Shown here: positions 10,381 to 21,612 of the stretch, one piece after another
How positions within the stretch are numbered: the stretch's first letter is position 1
Layout: every line of letters starts with the position of its first letter
NCBI GenBank assembly: GCA_021018995.1
Contig: CM037588.1
Location: 88,572,765-88,636,764 of the forward strand
Source of the DNA: Chloranthus sessilifolius
Lineage: Eukaryota; Streptophyta; Magnoliopsida; Chloranthales; Chloranthaceae
Length of the DNA stretch: 64,000 nt
Direction: 5' to 3'
Position numbers and translations under genes: made by a program
The notes under the pieces: generated by a model
What the model saw: the letters and a program-made list of their open reading frames with translations, nothing else
Told to the model about the DNA's origin: nothing
The model's database searches: none

Positions 10381-11189
10381 CGCCCTGCACATACTTTTTG
10401 CATAGATCAAACCATAGAAAGGGGCATAAGAAATCCCTATTAGATACATCTTTTTGGTATACAGATTTTCTTTTATAATTTTTTTTGTTGTTTTTACACT
10501 TTTGTAAAAAAGAAAGAAAGAAGCTAGATAGAAGTTAGACATCACACATTATCTTTTGGGATGTGGTGCCAGCCAACTACAGACTTGTAAGCGAAAAAAT
10601 GAAATCTAACTTTTTACAAGGATTTTATCTTCTCTGATTTATTTTTGTAAAATGAGAAAAATGGGGTGTTGTGTCGGCCATCCCTTTGGGGATGTGGGGC
10701 ACACAGTGCGATGTGTGAAAATGGGAAAGGAAAATGTATTACCTTTTACAAAAGTTGCCTTTTCGGTCATCGCGCTAATCATCCCGGAGTGGGGCGTGCA
10801 TAGTGATAGGAAAAGAAAATTATTTACTCTTTTTGTGGTTTTTTTTCTTTTTCTTTTTTTTGGTTAGATGCCTTAATTATCGGGGGATGACAGGTTCTCT
10901 TTTGAGCATGGTCGAACCCCTCTTTCACGTGATTGGGTTCGAGTGAGGTTAGCAATTTTTACTGAAGCCAGAATATCCATCCCTTTGGATCGAATTGACT
11001 TTCTCTCCTTACCCTGGGACATACTTTTGACAATGCAGCAATTTAGGACATTCTTGGTTGGGACCCTGATTTGAGCTAACATGACCGGCCCGGCCGAAAA
11101 TCGGGTGTGTGGGAGGGCAACCAAGGGATCATACTTATTATCTTTCAACCTTTTCTTCTTTTCAACATTATTACTCACAATGCCCAAGG
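10381..11189. other. 3' flank of the PMD unit, no clear gene
   Basis: This mixed sequence has several T-rich stretches and two related 'ttttacaa' plus 'aaatg(g)gg' blocks near 10600-10770. A minus-strand open frame of about 100 residues at 10873-11187 matches nothing I recognise and is likely chance. The segment may include the 3' end of the antisense gene. Confidence 0.35.
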
Positions 11190-11940
11190 TTTTCGTCGTG
11201 CCTGTTGTTTCCCTCTTTTTACTCGTAGCTCCCTCTCAGGTTTTCACTACGTCCATGGGCATGCATTTTTACCCCAGGTGCCCTTTCTGGCTTTCACCTG
11301 GTCCCCACAAACTCATTGTTTTTACCCATGGCGCCCTTTCAGTTTTCACCACATCCTTTTTTGCTTTGAGCTTGTATGTATTTATTTTATTTTCTCTTTT
11401 CCTCTCCTTTTTTTTATCAAAGGCCACGACATGGACGTCAATGCCGTCATAGTTGGCCAGATGGGATTCTTTAATTGTCTCCAACTTGGCTTGTGCTGAC
11501 TCAACGGATACTGTGACTGCTAGTGGACCTTAAAGAGGGCTTTTTCAGGGATGTACTTCTTCCATGAGGGATTTTGAAGGTATTCTAGGTTTAAAAGGTT
11601 TTCTTGATATGGTTCCAGTTGTCATAATGTACTTCTTCCATGAGGGATTTTGACCTTACATGCCCCACTTTTGCTTTTCTTTTCAGACATCCTCTTTTTC
11701 AGATTTTGCTTTTCTGATTTTTATTGATTTGATAGTAACTCTTTTCCTCCTTTTTTGTTGGTATTATACACACATTATTTTGAGGGGTTTGTGAAAGAAT
11801 GGCTGACGGATCAACAAGGGTAGCAAAGGGTATGGTCATTTAGGGACACTTTTTGGCTACTGAGCTTTGAAATGATGACCTCTTTGCAAAGTATCCTTAA
11901 GCAGTCACGCATCCATTTTTGTTAATACTTACCTTGCCGC
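11190..11940 (-). other. Element A downstream untranslated tail
   Basis: This matches the tail of copy B (23129-23930) closely over about 700 bp, including 'ccctctttttac', 'ggccacgacatggacgtc' and 'atacacacatt'. It contains the polypurine-like tract AAAAAGAGGGAA (minus strand, about 11209-11220). In B this tract directly precedes an LTR; in A it is followed by unrelated sequence. Confidence 0.65.
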
Positions 11941-11946
11941 GGAGAC

Positions 11947-13200
11947 CTAGGAGTAGAATCGTCTGACGTATCCACTGTTGATGGGCTCAGGAAAATGATC
12001 TCTGTCCATGGTGGCGAGGTGGATTGCGTATCCCGGAAGCACTTCTCGGATGATATAAGGTCCTTCCCAATTGGTTTTGAACTTCCCTCTTGGATCGGCG
12101 TGGAGGGACGGGAAGATTTTCTTGAGTACGGTGTCTCCCACTTTTAGATCTCGATCGCGGACATGTTTGTTGTAAGCGTGTGCGATTCGCCCTTCATAAA
12201 CCTGAGAATGACATTAGGCAAGGAGGCTTTTCTTGTCCAGTAGGTTCGACTGCTCAAAGCGGGATCTCTCTCTTTCATCCTCGGGTAGGCCTGACTCCAT
12301 GAGAATGTAGAGCGATGGTACTTCAACTTCAACTGGCAGGACGACCTTAGTCCCACACATAAGAGAGAATGGTGTTTCCCTTGTAGCGGTGCAGATTGAT
12401 GTTTTGTAGGCCCATAAAGTGAATGGTAACATTTTGGTCTAACCTTGATAAGTGACGACCATCTTCTGAAGGATGCAGATGACCATCTTATTGGCGGCCT
12501 CCACGGCCCCATTGGTTTGCGACCGATACGATGATGAGTGATGGTGCTTGATTTTTACTGCTCAAAGAAGGGCCTGATGCGCTTGTTCATGAAGTTCATG
12601 CTGTTATTAGTGATGATATCCTTGGGTACGCCAAACTGACAAACTATGTTGCTCTTGATGAATTTCTTGGCGTGATCGGCAGTGATGTTTGTGTAGGATG
12701 CCGCCTCTACCCATTTGGTAAAGTACTTAATGGCGATGAGGATGAACTACTGTCCATTTGATCCTTTTGGATTGACTTTTCTGATGATGTCGAGGTGGTG
12801 GTGAATGGCCATGGAGTGGTCATGCTGTGAAGATTTATAGCTGGAGCATGTATCAGACTGGAGTGCTCTTGACATTTGTAGCATTTCCGAACGTGTTTGC
12901 AATAATCAGATTCCATAGTGGTCTAGAAGTATCCTTGGCGTAAAATCTTTTTAGCGAGCATATGGCCATTAACGTGGGCACCGCATACTCCTTCGTGAAT
13001 CTCCTTCATGATGTTTGCTGCCTCGCCTTCAGTTAGGCATCGGTGTAGGATATTGTTATATGACCGCTTGTAGAGACACTCGTCGTAGATACGTAATTTG
13101 CTGCTAGACGCTGGATGGTGCATCTTTCCTCCCTGGCCGTCCTCTCTGGGAATGTGTGAGTCTCGAGGAAATTCTTGATATCTGAGAATCATGGTGGCTC
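11947..13200 (-). pseudogene. Integrase region of element A
   Basis: In minus-strand order: a zinc-binding N-terminus (HVNGHMLAKKIL, then the CYKCQ block near 12870-12980), traces of the catalytic core, and a C-terminal domain (LKKIFPSLHADPRGKF, NWEGPYIIREVLPG, then HFPEPINSGYVRRFYS at the end). The integrase would insert the cDNA into the genome. Copy B encodes a close relative at 23940-25246. This is a fossil, broken in several places. Confidence 0.8.
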
Positions 13201-13455
13201 ATCATCAGGCTTGGTGGGTTCCTTAATCAACAGGTAGAAGTCTGGCTCGTTCCTCTATTCAATCATGATTGGCTTCATCTCGACACCATACGGGGTTTCT
13301 ACCAATGATGCCAAAGTTGCTAACGTGTCAAGGAAGTGATTCCTTATTCGTGGGACATAAGAGAATGTGACGTCTTTGAAGCAGGCTATTAGGTCCTCAA
13401 GGTGTTCATGGTACAAGATCAATTTCTTATCCTTCGTCTTCCAATTTCCATTTGT

Positions 13456-14250
13456 CTAACATATGATCAACTGTAAATCACCAAATACCCTGAGCTGGGT
13501 TACCTTCAGGTCAAGTGCCACTTGCAGTCCAGCTGTGCAGGCCTCATACTCGGCCATATTATTAGTATAGGGAAAGTTGAGCATGATAGAAACTAGTACA
13601 TGAGATCCTTTTGGCAAGATCAGAATAACGCCGACTCCTTGACCTTCGACATTTGCTGCCCCATCAAAGTGGATTACCCAGAATTCCTCCGTCTCTACTG
13701 TATTTTCCTCTTTCATGAACAGGATGTCCTCATTCAAGAATTCGGTTCTTAAAGGCTCATAATCCGGTAAAGGATTCTCAGCAAGATGATCGGCGATTAC
13801 TTGCCCCTTGATTGATTTTTGAGTGATGTATGTGATATCAAATTTGGATAGTAGGAGCTGCCAGCGTGCAGTCTGCCCAGTGAGAGCTGGCTTTTCTAAT
13901 AGGTACTTCAACGGATCTATGTAGGCAAGGAGCAAAATAGCTTGTTATAGCAGGTAATGGCAAAGCCTCTGTGTGGCCCATACGAGAGCCAAGAATGCTT
14001 TCTCCAGATGAGAATAGCGTGTCTCGTAGTCAGTGAATTTCTTGCTCAGATAGTAGATGGCCTACTCTCTTCTTCTGTTTCATCGTGCTGCCCAAGGACA
14101 CATCCCATAGAAACTTCCGTTGTGGAGAGGAACATTAGGATTGGTCTCCCCAGCTTGGGTGGTACTAAAACTGGCAGATTGAACGCTGCCTGATAGTCAT
14201 CATTCCATTTAACGGGAGAATCTTTCCTTCGTAGCTTGAAGATTGGCATG
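13456..14250 (-). pseudogene. Tandem RNase H domains of element A
   Basis: A first RNase H, the usual gypsy type, follows the RT (GRPILMFLS, then MGCVLGQHDE, about 14046-14160). A linker has QTARWQLLLSKFDI and GQVIADHLAENPLPDYEPL. A second RNase H has VIHFDGAANVEGQGVGVIL and NNMAEYEACTAGLQVAL (about 13456-13690). Two RNase H domains, the second archaeal-type, are characteristic of plant Tat elements. The role is removal of the RNA strand during reverse transcription. Confidence 0.75.
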
Positions 14251-14294
14251 TCGATAGGAGTGAGTTGTGCAATGAACCGACTGATGTACTGTAT

Positions 14295-14990
14295 CCAACC
14301 TAAAAACCCTCTACCTCTTCCTCAGTAGATGGTGATGGCATTTTACTTTGACTGGGTAACCTCGATCCTCTCCTGGTGACAATGAAACCTAAAAACTTTC
14401 CTGACATGGCGTCGAATGCGCAATTCTGAGGATTCAGACATAACATATATTTTCTCAGCCTCTCAAACAACTTTTGGAGGTTTATTAGATGGTCACTCCT
14501 CTCTGGTGACTTGGCTATCATGTCATCAATGTATACTTTGATCTCTCGATGCATCATGTCATGAAATAGTGTTGTCATAGCTCTCTGATATGCAGCCCCA
14601 ACATTCTTTAGCCTAAATGGCATGACGTGGTAATAGAAGGTTCCCCAAGGGGTGATGAATGCTTTCTTCTCTCGGTCAACCTCTACCATCTTGATTTGAT
14701 TGTATTCGGAGAATCTGTCCATGAATGAGAGCATCACGGGCTTAGCAGTGTTATCGACCAAGATGTCAATGTGTGGTAGAGGAAAGTCATCCTTTAGGCT
14801 CGCCCTATTGAGGTTTCTGAAATCAATGCACATGCGGACCCTTCTGTCTTTCTTCGACACTGGGATAATATTGCCTAACTACTGCGGGTACTTGGAGACA
14901 ATGAGGAATCTCACGTCATATTGCTTGATGACCTCATCGTTTACCTTTAGCTCCCACTCGAGTTAGAGTCACCTCAATTTTTGCTTGACT
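14295..14990 (-). pseudogene. Reverse transcriptase of element A
   Basis: Recognisable RT blocks are MCIDFRNLNRASLKDDFPLP, then HIDILVDNTA, FITPWGTFYYHVMPFRLKN and the catalytic-site region YIDDMIAKSPERSDHL. These are typical Ty3/gypsy RT motifs. Sense direction is minus, upstream of RNase H as usual. Copies B (25910-26900), C (30150-30640) and E (57650-58500, plus strand) carry the equivalent. Confidence 0.85.
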
Positions 14991-16091
14991 GGCTTGATAT
15001 CAGGGTAGAGTGGCAACTCATGCTCAACCAAATCGGTGTCCAAACCAGGCATGTCCTCGTATGACCATGCAAAGAAGTCTTGGTATGATCTAAGGAAATC
15101 AATCATGCTTTTTCTCTTATCGAGAGATAGCGATGTTCCGATCTTGGTGATTCTAGGGATCTCTTCAGTCCCTAGATTAACGTCCTCTGTTTCTTCAACA
15201 ATGGGGGTAGGGTTGTGCTCAACGTCGGCAAACCACTCAAGGAGTTCATTGGGGAGCTCCTAAGTAGGGATTTCCTCGTCTAGACTCGTGACTCCAACCT
15301 CTTCTTGTATTTCTACAGTAAAGGAGTCAATTTCATGTGGGAAGGGATTTTCGATTAAGGCATCATTTTCTTTGACTTTATTTAGAATTTTAAAAGACAA
15401 TATTTTTAGATTTTGTATTTTTTCTATGTTTTTAGGATTTTTGTTTTCTTCGGAAATGGGCTCTTGGCATAGCGAGTCTCTATATATACACGGTATTGCC
15501 TGCCAAGGGCTTATCTCACTTTTTATAGGTATTTTTTTTTTTGAGAAATGGGTGTCGTATTTTAGGCCACCTGTCATTTCCAGAGTTTGGGGAACAGATG
15601 TCCAATTACGTACTTGCGATGCGGCTCCTTTACATTTTTAGATGGAGGTGGCTGCTTGATGGGATTTTTCGAGAGTCAGGCTCCATCATGCCGATCATTG
15701 GTTCGTCTAGGATCCTGTTCTCAAATGTTAGTAAAGTCCTATGGCGGTTTACTACACGGGGAGATTGTGCAGGTATGGAACATTGCTCCTCAAATAGGGA
15801 CAAAGCGGCGAAGTCTATTTTCAGGTTGGGACGGATGATCTGAGGATTGGTAAGGTGGACAGGGGGTGTTGTCTTGTTTGGGGTTAACTACGTGGTCCCA
15901 TTCTGATCTATTTTTATGATCCCTGCACTTACAAAGGTGTTTCAAATGTGACGCCTGGGATGGGGTTTCTCTTCAAAATTGATTCCCCGGGCTCTAGTAG
16001 CTACTGCAACTCGGGCTTTTTCTTTGGCCTCTCGGATCTCTTCTTCTGTGGGCTTATAATATAACCTAAATCGGACCTGCTGCCACCTTTA
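14991..16091 (-). pseudogene. Spacer between G-patch and RT, element A
   Basis: The minus-strand segment is acidic and is also present in B (26900-28000) and C (30640-31740). Shared blocks include IQEEVGVTSLDEEIPT and the KNIEKIQNLKILSFKIL stretch. It belongs to the polyprotein just before RT, but I recognise no named domain. Confidence 0.6.
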
Positions 16092-16190
16092 GCCTTGACT
16101 AGATCTCTCCTACCTTGTAACTAAGGACCCAATCCCCTTCCTTTCTGATAGCCCCACTTCTGGAGCATGGCCACTACGGCTATCATTCCG
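16092..16190 (-). other. G-patch domain in the element A polyprotein
   Basis: Minus-strand reading matches the clearer copies in B (28020-28113: MLQKWGYQKGRGLGPWLQG) and C (31750-31848: WGYKKRKGLGPQLQG). The pattern WGY-KG-GLG---QG fits a G-patch, a glycine-rich motif that in other proteins binds RNA or activates helicases. It lies between protease and RT. Confidence 0.65.
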
Positions 16191-16389
16191 CCTCTGATTT
16201 TTGGAGTGATGCTTTCAGGGGATCCGGGACTACAGCTGATACCTCATATTCAAAACTGTGGAGGTCAATATCCTCAGCTGTATGTGGCACATCCAACAAC
16301 TTTGAGTTCTCAATGTTGTGGGTGGCCTTTTCCTTCTCATCGTGTCCCTCACCTATGATGGTGATAATTTTCTGCCCGGACACAAACTT

Positions 16390-16974
16390 GAGCTTCTTAT
16401 GCAGCGTCGAACCCCAATTTTGTGCAACTAATGTCGCCTAGTAATAAATTAAAGGAAGATTTGATGTCCATTACTTGAAATAATATGGAGAAGGTCATTG
16501 GCTCAATTACTAGCTCAAGATCAACATCTTCCGATATTTCCCTTATCGTTTATCAAAACCTCTGACGCTAGTTCTCGTTGGCCTCAACATGCACGGATCT
16601 ACCCTTATTTTAGTGGTGGCTCTCAAAGGGCATACATTCAGAGCAGACCCATTATGAATTAATACCAAGGGGATTATCATGTTTCTAGATTCTTCAGTTA
16701 TATTAAGGGATTTAGAATGACTATTTTCCTCCTCCGATAAATCTGCATCTGAAAAGGAGATGGCATTGGGAGCCATCACTTGTCCAATTATCTGCCCCAC
16801 TTCAATTGTGCTCATTAGTGCATGAAAATGAAGTGGGGATGTCATCAATAGGTCCCAGACCATGATTTGGGTTGGCATCCTTTTCAATTGGATTTCTAGT
16901 ATGTGTTCTCTGCTCATTTTCTCAAACGGGTTCACTGCACTTGTATCTTTCTTCCCCTCTAGTTGGGCTGGCAC
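16390..16974 (-). pseudogene. Protease-like region of element A
   Basis: The minus-strand frame has EKMSREHILEIQLKRMPTQI, then MIIPLVLIHNGSALNVCPL and DPCMLRPTRTSVRGFD. The IPLVL--NGSALNVCPL block aligns with the active-site region of retroviral-type aspartic proteases in plant gypsy elements. Copy B also keeps the SFNLLLG C-terminal block. It is a fossil. Confidence 0.65.
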
Positions 16975-17099
16975 TGGTGCCGATGTGTCCGGCTACTTGG
17001 ATATCTTCCCAGATCTGGTGACAAAATCAACTGCCCCTTCCCTACTGCTGTTGGCATTGATGTCTATCTATCCATAGCTGAGCGGGACCTGATGAGGAT

Positions 17100-18800
17100 T
17101 ATAAGTCTATCTTAGGATCTAGAATGGGGAAGAGGTGGGTACTGGGGATATTGGTGCTAAGGGATTGGAATGGGTGAGTATAACGTGGTTAACTTCTAAA
17201 AGGGTGAAGAAGGTGGGCCAGATGGGGTTAGCGAGGATTGTGGATGACTGAATTGGGGGTGATGTGACTGGGGTGAGCCATTAATAACTTATGGGCATCG
17301 GAGGGGGATGGGGGACATAATCATCCATCGGGTAACTGGTGGAGGATGCGGCGTATTATTTGTAGGAGTTGATTTGAACATAATTAACGAGAGTTGGGGC
17401 CGAGAAATATGCCCTAAGGTCTAAGGGTTCTATTTGTGGTGCGGGGTTGGGGAAGTAATCTGCCATATTCAGAGGTTCAATCACCCCAATATTCCTATCT
17501 TCCCAGTCTCTCTGCAATGGGCCCATAAAAGTTTTCAGACTACAAATGTAGTCTGACGGGTCAAACTCATATTCTTTATCACCTTCTTCGATCATATTGA
17601 CAATTGGTCTCAAACCTGCCCCTTCAAGAGGGTGTGGGGGTAGCGGTACTTGGTGTATGTTGGCATGCTGGGTGGCTTGATGAAGTGCCAGAAGGATGAT
17701 TTTACTGATCTCTATCAAATCTTGTATTGCGTGTTTCAATGGGAAGCAGCGATCAGTAGGGTGACTCGGCCCTTCGTGAAAGTTATAATGGGTGTGGGGG
17801 TCATAGTTCTTTGGGATGGGATTCGGTGGAGGCCATGGTTGGAGCGCTGTGACAAGACCCTTTTCAATCAGTAAGGGCAATAAGACATTCAATGATTGCC
17901 CCAAAGGTGTGAAAACTCAATTGAAGCGGGCCTTCCTCTGCTCTGGGGTCATCTGTGCCCCCTGCCCATTCCATGTTCTTTGTATCGGCTCACTTCTGGT
18001 TTGAGATGGCTGTGCGACTTTAAATTGAAATGGGACTATACTGGTGTTAGGCCTGGAATGCATGACATTTTGCACCTCTGCCTCAATTCTTCTATCATTT
18101 CTTTACTCAGAGAATCTCTTCACCCTGTTGGCCCCGCTGGATACGTTCTTGCTCAATTTCCCTTTCCTAATAGCATCCTTGCAACGATTAGCGTTCCTCA
18201 CCAAATCAGTAAAGCTAGACTGCTGTTGGTAGACAAGGAAGTCTGAGATGACTTGCTAGGTATTTTTTAAGATCATCTCGATCTGCTCATCATCAGGTAT
18301 TCTGTTTCTTACCTGAGTTGCTAGTGCTCTCCAACACCTAAGGTAATCGCTAAAGGTTTCGTTAGAGTTCTGATTTAAACGAGCCAGATCTGACTTACGA
18401 GGGTCAATGTCTATGTTGTAGACATACTGTTCTTGAAATAGATGAGTCAGATCCTTCCATGTCTTTATCATGATCGGTTCTAGGGATGTGAACCACCTCA
18501 GGGCTGGGCCCGTCAGGCTTTTCTGGAAGACCTTAATAAGTAGGTGCTCGTCCCCCCCATATTAGAACATGTCCCCTTAGTAAGACTTGAGGTGTGTGAT
18601 GGGGTTGCCCGTGCAATTATATTTATCAAAAACTAGTATTTTAAATTTTGGGGGTAAGGGGACTTTCACAAATAAACACAAGTCCTAGAAGTTTGTGGCG
18701 TGGATTTCGGTTCTACCCATCTTTAACAGCTGCTTTTGGATTTTATCCAATTATTCTTTCAACTACTCAGACTCTTTAGACAGCGGGGAAATTTTTTATT
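17100..18800 (-). pseudogene. gag region of element A
   Basis: Minus-strand blocks typical of plant gypsy gag are IKTWKDLTHLFQEQYVYN, IDPRKSDLARLNQNSNETF, then SDYLRCWRALATQVR. Nearer the C-terminus lies a zinc-knuckle-like stretch, NFHEGPSHPTDRCFPLKHAI. Copy D (47022-47800) shares the same blocks. The product would form the particle core. It is a fossil with several breaks. Confidence 0.75.
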
Positions 18801-18869
18801 GGTCGGCCTTGATTCACTTTGTGCTACCGGGAGGTTGGTGATTATGGGTGGGGGATTGATGCTGGAAAA

Positions 18870-20340
18870 TGCCCCGCGTAAGCCCCACTATTCCTGATCT
18901 CATCTTCCTCATATTGTGGGTCTATATATGGTGCAATGAGGGTGAGATTTTCTTGTTGGTGCTGGCTAGGCTAGATAACTATCACGTGGGGCCATTGGAG
19001 GGAGAAACTTTGTGGAGTGATAGGATGAGTGAGATTTGTATTTTGGGTGAAGCCTTGATGGGGCCACTGGGTTTGAGGGAGAGCATGGAAATGGCTTTGG
19101 GGTAGTGGGACATGGGTGAATTGGGGTTGATGGGGGATAGGTGCCCCCCATAGGGTGTGAGGCTTGTGTGTGATGGAGGTATTAAGGGAATTGTCAAGGG
19201 TATGGGTATGTGGACCCAAGGTTTGGGCCTTCTTGGGCTTGGGTATTGGATGGGAAAGGGGTTTAGGCCATAAGGCCTTGGGAAATTTGGCCCATTGGGC
19301 TTTGTTAGCTTTGGGCTATTAGGCCCTGGTAGGTCTGGCCCATTGGGCCTTATGGGTCTGGGTGATGGGGGTTTGGGCCATTAGGCCTTGGTGGGTGTGC
19401 ATGATGGGGGTTTGGGCCAATGGGCCTTGGTGGGTTTGAGGTAATGACGCATGGAGGCTTGGGAATGTGGATGATGGGTTGGAAAATGTGGGATGAGAAT
19501 GAGGGGGGATGTTTTGGGAGGCTTTTCAACTAGTGTAAGCTCGGATCATTTAATCCATCATGGCCATTGAAGAGGGATTGGATGGAGGTGGTTCATTTGA
19601 GGGTATTTGGGGTGTGGATGATGTAGATGTGTGGGAAAAATTGGGCATGGCCCTAGTAAAATTAGGCATGACCTGGGTAAATGGGGGGATATGGGGCGGA
19701 TTGGAGAAATTGGGCGTGGCATGGGTAAATGCTGGTGAATTGGATATATGTTGGGAAGATGAAGGGTGGGGTATGGTTTAGGAGAATAATGGGGAATGAG
19801 GTGTTGGATTTTGGGAAAATATGGGGAAACTAGCTATGTTGGATGTGGAGAGGGGATGGGGTAAATCTTTGGTGGTGGAGGGAGGATGGGATGTATCTTG
19901 TGTGGATGGATGTGAGAAATTGGGTATGTTGGAGGCAGAGGGAAAATGGGGTATATTGGATGTGAATGGGGGAAAAGTGCGCATGGTGGATGGGTTGGGT
20001 ATGGGTGTACTTGTAGTGGATGTGGGGAAATGGGGTGTATGTGTGGTGGATGTGCATGGATTTTAGGTAGATGTGGATGGGAAAATGGGTGCACCGAATG
20101 GCCTGGTGACGGCGAATGGGGATTGGGTGAGGGGGATGGATGTGAAAACTTCTTTCGTATGGGAATGAGTAGGAATGTGGTGGGAATGAATATGGATTGG
20201 TGTATGCTGGATCCACTGCCAACGACATGGCTTGATGGCGGGTGCGGTACGGGTGCCTTGGATGGGCCCTGTAAAGTTTCCTCCTTCCTCTCCTATGTGA
20301 CGACGGGGGATAAGGCGATGCCATTGTGCCGACACCACAA
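18870..20340 (-). other. Pro/His/Thr-rich N-terminal extension of gag, element A
   Basis: The minus strand is C-rich and the plus strand G-rich. Translations in all minus frames are rich in Pro, His, Ser and Thr, and PNGP-like units repeat at 19230-19450. A more complex block near 20230-20330 reads GEEGGNFTGPIQGTRTAPAI and is nearly the same in copy D (GEEGENFTRPIQGTRTPPAI). That conservation suggests it was once coding, probably at the start of the polyprotein. Confidence 0.5.
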
Positions 20341-20724
20341 CGCTTTCTCTTTTTTGTTTTTGGTTTATTTAATTCTTTTGAAATTTTTGGAAAAGGATTT
20401 TTTACGATGAAGGATTTCGGGGCCTTTGAATTCCCATTTCGGGCGGTATTCGTACAGTAAATAAGTCCCGCAGCGAGACCTCGATCCACTTCGGAAGAAT
20501 CAATGGTGAATCCTTTGATCTATTTAAGGCACGGAAATCAACGCGAATAACCCCATCCCTCAGATCGAGTCGATAAGAAATTACCTTCTTTCAACCAGCA
20601 GGGGCGTATTGGGTGTTGGATAGTGCGTTGCCTAATCAGAGGTGTTAAGCTGCTAAGCGGGGAACTTGGGATGGTGGAATAGGCCTCAGATTCGGGCTGC
20701 ATTGCTCAACTTGGCCAAATTTAT

Positions 20725-20800
20725 GCTTGACACATGTAATAGATGCACCAGTGCAAACCTGGAGAAATTTGGCTTGGCGCATGTATTAGTTGCGCTAGGC
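20725..20800. repeat. Palindrome pair (cassette copy 4)
   Basis: The units are 20725-20754 and 20771-20800, separated by 'aaacctggagaaattt'. The second reads GGCTTGGCGCATGTATTAGT followed by TGCGCTAGGC. Confidence 0.7.
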
Positions 20801-21289
20801 ATACAGTGGGGTAAAAACATTTTTGATAGCAGAACAGTAGGCCCGAGTTTAGTCTGTTTTCTTTGGTTTTCTGGAAGCAATGTTTCCGAGGACTGATTCC
20901 TTAGTTGTATCAGGTTTCTCCTCACTGAACCTAGGGATACGAGTCTGGTATAACTCCACTAATGTGCTCTCCAAGGGTTTGAAGCTTTGTAATAGGATAG
21001 GTTACCCACCCGATATACCTCCAGCACAAGTGCCTTCTCAAATACTAGGTGGGCTGGTACTTTTTCGGATCATCACCACTAGGGGCTGCTGTCGTACTAA
21101 GAACTGGGTGTTTGTATCTTTACCTAAAATCTCAACCCTTTGATAATCTACCCTCATAAAACTTCAATTAAGTCCCCTTCTTGATTCAATTTTAATTTCC
21201 AATTTTTTTAAGGGAGTTTTCTTTTAGGTCCCGTGCCACCTCTACGGGCAGGCGTCCACTGGTAGTATATGATTGCGAGAAATATAAAT

Positions 21290-21495
21290 GCACAAGTAGG
21301 CCCGCCAAACGGCTAAGGTATGTAAACGATGGAAAAGTAAATGAAATGGAAAGACAAAGCGCAAGTAGGCCCGCCAATCAGCTAAGGCATGTAAATGACA
21401 GAAAAGTAAGTAAAATGTAAAGACAATGCGCAAGTAAGCCTGCCAATCGGCTAAGGAACATAAATGAAGGGAAAGTAGGGGAGAGAAAAAATTGA
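21290..21495 (-). repeat. Three-copy 69-bp tandem repeat, open on the minus strand
   Basis: 'caagtagg' (or 'caagtaag') recurs at 21293, 21362 and 21431, exactly 69 bp apart, each followed by 'cc-gccaa-c-gctaagg'. Because 69 is 23 codons, the minus strand reads a repeated peptide (HALADWRAYLR-VF---LLF type) within an open frame of about 107 residues at 21242-21565. Confidence 0.75.
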
Positions 21496-21592
21496 CGGAA
21501 TTGTAGGGGTGAGTTAAATGACAAAAAAAATAGTTTAACGTTAGCAAACATAAAAACAAGGCCAAATTTCAAGGGGAAGCTCTACTAGCTAC

Positions 21593-21610
21593 TCCCCAGC
21601 AGAGTCGTCA
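21593..21610 (-). other. Primer binding site of element A
   Basis: The minus strand reads TGACGACTCTGCTGGGGA two bases after the LTR end. It differs at one position from TGGCGACTCTGCTGGGGA, the complement of an Arg tRNA 3' end used by Ogre-type elements. Confidence 0.8.
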
Positions 21611-21612
21611 TC

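Larger units (their letters stand above)
20341..21592 (-). other. Leader of element A between PBS and gag
   Basis: No gag or pol signal is present. It contains the palindrome pair at 20725-20800 and the 69-bp tandem repeat at 21290-21495. Long leaders, sometimes with extra ORFs, are usual in Tat/Ogre elements. Confidence 0.6.

Noticed and set aside
10873-11187. Minus-strand open frame of 104 codons beside element A
   Set aside because: No recognisable domain and no counterpart in copy B; probably chance.
18971-20094. Several long overlapping open frames on the minus strand (Pro/His-rich), and Gly/Trp-rich frames on the plus strand
   Set aside because: Strong composition bias keeps stops rare in many frames. 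At most one frame is the gag extension; the plus-strand frames are shadows.
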